Of a DNA stretch of 14,453 nt, positions 13,528 to 14,453 are shown in pieces. This stretch comes from DAOVGZ01 sp964477815 (lineage in GTDB: Bacteria > Babelota > Babeliae > Babelales > Vermiphilaceae). A program made the position numbers and the translations under genes. Each line of letters starts with the position of its first letter. Within the stretch, counting starts at the first letter, position 1. Under the pieces are notes generated by a model. The model was not told the origin of the DNA. It searched no databases and saw only the letters and a list, made by a program, of their open reading frames with translations. Location: contig CAYZEO010000023.1 of NCBI GenBank assembly GCA_964477815.1, positions 1 through 14,453 on the forward strand, written 5' to 3'.

Positions 13528-13779
13528 TTACTCCATGAAATCATTATAAATGTGACAAAGAGGTTCTCCAAGTAGAAATTCTAGAGCTGCTGCCTTAACA
13601 ATTCTTCGAATAATTTTTTGAGATCTGCTCAACGCCTTTTTTTGACGTTGAGCAGATTTTTGTTTAGCTACATTATGTTTTTTTTGTTCTGCTGATTGTT
13701 GTGGTGCTGCGCATAAGATGTTTCCAGAGATTATCGCAGCACAGCATATAAATAGTGGATAACCTATTGTTTTATTCAT
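13528..13779 (-). CDS. Small secreted basic protein, hypothetical
   Basis: 83 residues with a convincing signal peptide (MNKTIGYPLFICCAAIISGN, then ILCA; cleavage probably near Ala24). A short basic Gln/Lys-rich segment follows (QKKHNVAKQKSAQRQKK), then an amphipathic helix-like end (IIRRIVKAAALEFLLG). No family recognised. ATG 13779 has TAAGG 9 nt upstream that overlaps the stop of the previous gene (11-bp gap), so the two are probably one transcript. The murA terminator hairpin is embedded in its middle, opposite the QRQKKALSRS codons. Convergent with murA, 18 bp between the genes. Confidence 0.65.
   Translation of the reverse strand: MNKTIGYPLFICCAAIISGNILCAAPQQSAEQKKHNVAKQKSAQRQKKALSRSQKIIRRIVKAAALEFLLGEPLCHIYNDFME
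13623..13661 (+). terminator. Intrinsic terminator for murA, inside the opposing gene
   Basis: TCTGCTCAACG (13624-13634) pairs perfectly with CGTTGAGCAGA (13646-13656); A13623-T13657 adds a pair. The loop is 11 nt. On the plus strand the stem is followed by TTTTT. No T-run follows it on the minus strand, so it should stop only murA transcription, ~115 nt after the murA stop. It lies within codons of the 13528-13779 gene. Confidence 0.85.
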
Positions 13780-13790
13780 TATACAGGGCC

Positions 13791-14453
13791 TTATTTTTTC
13801 CCTGCAAAGAGAGCATCAACACCTTTTTTAGATAGTTGGTATGGCAAAACAACTGCTGCAATTGGAACACCAATATCGAGAACAGGGCTGACAATTTTGT
13901 TGTGTACGAAACGAGTGAAACCCTTCCAATAACGGAAAAGTTTAATCGAGTAACGGAAAAGTGTAATCGAGCTGTTTTTAAGAAATGGTAATTTTATCCA
14001 ACCAATAAGGCAAAGATTATCTTTCAGGACATCATCAAAAGAACAAAAAACTTTGTACGCATAATTGTGCTGAGCGATGGCGACAGGTTTGTTTTCACGT
14101 TTCCATTTATTGTGAATCGCCAGACATAGAAGTGTTTGTTCAAGAGATGCATTATGTTTGAATTTCCAATTTATTGTCATCGTTTTGTTATTTGATCGCC
14201 TTTTGTATTCTACCTTTCTTGCATACAACAGTTCACGACTTTTATTTCCATCGGTGTCTATACCTTGTAATTTTACATCTATCTTGAAGATGTTGTAACC
14301 GTTGGGAGACACAGAGTAACTTGTAGCAAATTTCTTGTAAACATGTTTACGAATATCAGCTATTTTTCCTGTTTTGAATGAACAGATGAGTTTGGAAATA
14401 AGTTTGTTTTTTTTGTTAGAGAAAAAGTGATCTTCAATCTGCTTGATTGTTAT
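13791..14453 (-). CDS. Hypothetical protein, 5' end beyond the window
   Basis: The frame has no stop all the way to the right edge, so at least 220 residues are visible and the true start lies outside; the internal GTG at 14312 is not needed as a start. The product is mostly hydrophilic and basic (for example RKVEYKRRSNNK, HNKWKRENK). A single apolar stretch near the C-terminus (IVSPVLDIGVPIAAVVLPY) is followed by LSKKGVDALFAGKK. It contains a tandem heptad SITLFRY-SIKLFRY from a 21-bp duplication. No family recognised. It is upstream of, and probably co-transcribed with, the 83-residue secreted protein. Confidence 0.7.
   Translation of the reverse strand: MTIKQIEDHFFSNKKNKLISKLICSFKTGKIADIRKHVYKKFATSYSVSPNGYNIFKIDVKLQGIDTDGNKSRELLYARKVEYKRRSNNKTMTINWKFKHNASLEQTLLCLAIHNKWKRENKPVAIAQHNYAYKVFCSFDDVLKDNLCLIGWIKLPFLKNSSITLFRYSIKLFRYWKGFTRFVHNKIVSPVLDIGVPIAAVVLPYQLSKKGVDALFAGKK
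13930..13971 (-). repeat. 21-bp tandem duplication in coding sequence
   Basis: Two adjacent 21-bp copies (13930-13950 and 13951-13971) differ only at position 13 (T versus G on the plus strand). The unit is a multiple of three, so the partial gene keeps its frame and gains seven residues: SITLFRY next to SIKLFRY. The near identity points to a recent slippage-type duplication. Confidence 0.9.

Noticed and set aside
13791..14312. GTG at 14312 as the start of the last gene
   Set aside because: The frame continues without a stop to 14453, with similar composition, so the gene is more likely truncated by the window edge.
1..14453. CRISPR array, transposase, toxin-antitoxin or phage module
   Set aside because: No regularly spaced repeats with unique spacers and no recognisable Cas, transposase, integrase or toxin sequence on either strand.

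Overview
The window is visibly AT-rich bacterial DNA. It starts in the last ~70 nt of a 23S rRNA, followed by a 5S rRNA and a strong intrinsic terminator. Standard bacterial housekeeping genes (radA, tdk, an rluB-type pseudouridine synthase, a YpgQ/YedJ-type HD hydrolase, murA) alternate with lineage-specific genes for multi-spanning membrane proteins and small, very basic secreted proteins. This mix, the AT richness, a secreted clostripain-like protease and a CTTCGAC...CTCAGGACAGGC-type interspersed repeat fit a host-associated lineage of the Dependentiae (TM6/Babeliae) kind. That placement is an inference from gene style; the rRNA ends present are too short to settle it.

Layout. 1-316: end of the rRNA operon. 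446-2165 (+): three closely spaced membrane-protein genes with a candidate promoter in front; genes 2 and 3 are diverged tandem duplicates. 2169-2420 (-): small secreted basic protein. 2668-4116 (+): exported C11 (clostripain-family) cysteine protease, start corrected from a longer open frame. 10519 down to 4124 (-): a probable four-gene operon in the order tdk, a secreted Lys-rich hypothetical, radA, and a 1134-residue CPBP-type membrane protease. 10668-13509 (+): rluB, HD hydrolase and murA; the first two overlap by 104 nt. 13528-14453 (-): two unknown genes, the upstream one cut by the window edge.

How it works together. radA (recombination and repair), tdk (thymidine salvage), rluB (rRNA modification) and murA (first committed step of peptidoglycan synthesis) are ordinary core functions and do not form one pathway. 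The accessory part is mostly envelope or export biology: two proteases (one exported, one intramembrane), several membrane proteins of unknown role and three small or medium exported basic proteins. Three convergent gene pairs are separated by only 3, 7 and 18 bp, and the evident murA terminator lies inside the opposing gene.

I see no CRISPR array, transposase, phage module or recognisable defence system. The most unusual items are: the CPBP protein, a whole-length internal duplication whose second half has lost the catalytic residues and carries a translated 24-bp-period repeat; the duplicated ribosome-binding region before that gene, which creates a 9-codon mini-ORF; the rluB/HD-hydrolase overlap; and the group of basic secreted proteins.
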